A DNA stretch of 64,000 nt from Beijerinckia sp. 28-YEA-48 (lineage in GTDB: Bacteria; Pseudomonadota; Alphaproteobacteria; Rhizobiales; Beijerinckiaceae). Below the pieces are notes generated by a model. That model saw nothing but the letters and a program-made list of their open reading frames with translations, was not told where the DNA came from and did no database searches. The translations under genes were made by a program, and so were the position numbers. The DNA lies in contig NZ_FNSI01000001.1 in assembly GCF_900104955.1 (NCBI RefSeq), positions 4,436,001-4,500,000 on the forward strand. Direction: 5' to 3'. This document shows, in pieces, positions 63,845 through 64,000 of this stretch (positions within the stretch are counted from its first letter, which is position 1; each line of letters starts with the position of its first letter).

Positions 63845-64000
63845 TTGAGTGCGTTCACCCTGCAGGATCTGGCTGCGATCATCTCCCAGCGCAGCGGATC
63901 AAGTGCCGAAAAGTCCTATACAAAATCCCTGCTCGAAGGCGGTAAGCATCGGGTGGCGAAGAAGTTCGGCGAAGAGGCATTTGAACTGGCCCTGGCCACG
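63845..64000 (+). CDS. hisE: Phosphoribosyl-ATP pyrophosphatase, 3'-truncated by window edge
   Basis: HisE hydrolyses phosphoribosyl-ATP, the second step of histidine synthesis. Fifty-two codons are visible, beginning with TTG 63845 and reading AFTLQDLAAIISQRSGS, then KSYTKSLLEGGKHRVAKKFGEEAFELALA, cited by SYTKSLLEGGKHRVAKKFGEE, trimmed to LLEGGKHRVAKKFGEE. The KKFGEEAFE segment carries the metal-binding glutamates of the MazG-like fold. An AAAGG ribosome site lies about seven bases upstream. The frame is open further upstream but through tandem repeats. The remaining roughly half of the protein lies beyond the window. Confidence 0.9.
   Translation, partial: MSAFTLQDLAAIISQRSGSSAEKSYTKSLLEGGKHRVAKKFGEEAFELALAT

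Overview
The window reads as a chromosomal segment of an alphaproteobacterium of the order Hyphomicrobiales (Rhizobiales). The evidence is gene order rather than any marker search: rpsT next to dnaA; mutM-ubiE-ubiB-coaBC-dut; tsaB-rimI-plsC-miaB-phoH-ybeY-lnt-XRE-metK-trmB; hslVU next to hisB-DUF2628-hisH-hisA-hisF-hisE; an ActS/ActR (RegB/RegA) redox pair; and GC-rich coding sequence with intergenic palindromes typical of the group. I see no insertion sequence, prophage, CRISPR array, rRNA or tRNA.

Layout. 1-2.7 kb: the 3' part of gyrB, abutted tail to tail by a lower-GC HEPN-like accessory gene. 3-6.7 kb: a DUF1810 protein, a core-type MetE-like methyltransferase, a CaiB/BaiF CoA-transferase and a crotonase-fold protein that lacks both hydratase glutamates. 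6.8-11.3 kb (minus strand): a tightly coupled five-gene operon, bioM-bioN-bioY-(acyl-CoA ligase)-(thiolase homologue), three of its four junctions being 4-base ATGA/GTGA overlaps; the thiolase lacks its C-terminal catalytic cysteine. 11.5-20.1 kb: mostly housekeeping (quinone-reductase-like dehydrogenase, YqaA, class II aldolase, DUF1993, RidA, MoeB/ThiF, PAP2, argG, typA). 20.2-27.5 kb: a small hypothetical gene, mutM, ubiE-ubiB, coaBC-dut-rrf2 joined by overlaps, then cysK and rpsT. 28.2-29.8 kb: dnaA, lying about 26 kb from gyrB.

30-35.6 kb is more accessory in flavour: an aminotransferase coupled to a PotF-like binding protein, cobU/cobP, a frameshifted LysR gene, a TctC-type binding protein and a cupin. 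35.8-40.9 kb is a vitamin B12 uptake locus: btuF divergent from a cobalamin riboswitch followed by btuB, btuC and btuD. Then come mmcB, actR/actS, a PHB depolymerase, an M48-like protease, trmB, metK, an XRE regulator, the lnt-ybeY-phoH-miaB-plsC-rimI-tsaB block, nfuA, uspA, trpS, hslUV and the histidine operon, which runs off the right edge inside hisE.

The most unusual non-coding content is two dispersed intergenic palindrome families. Family A (four copies: 4604, 18051, 38955, 41952) is a two-hairpin unit with a central GACGCGTC box. Family C (six full or partial copies: 12924, 14681, 29784, 55531, 56961, 58258) has conserved GTCATCCCGGA-type ends and terminal hairpins whose arms change together between copies. 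One family A copy appears to supply the start codon of btuC.

The candidates I would follow first are the biotin-transporter/ligase/degenerate-thiolase operon, the two enzyme homologues with missing catalytic residues, the HEPN-like gene beside gyrB, and the repeat families. Function assignments come from motif recognition by eye; no database search was run.
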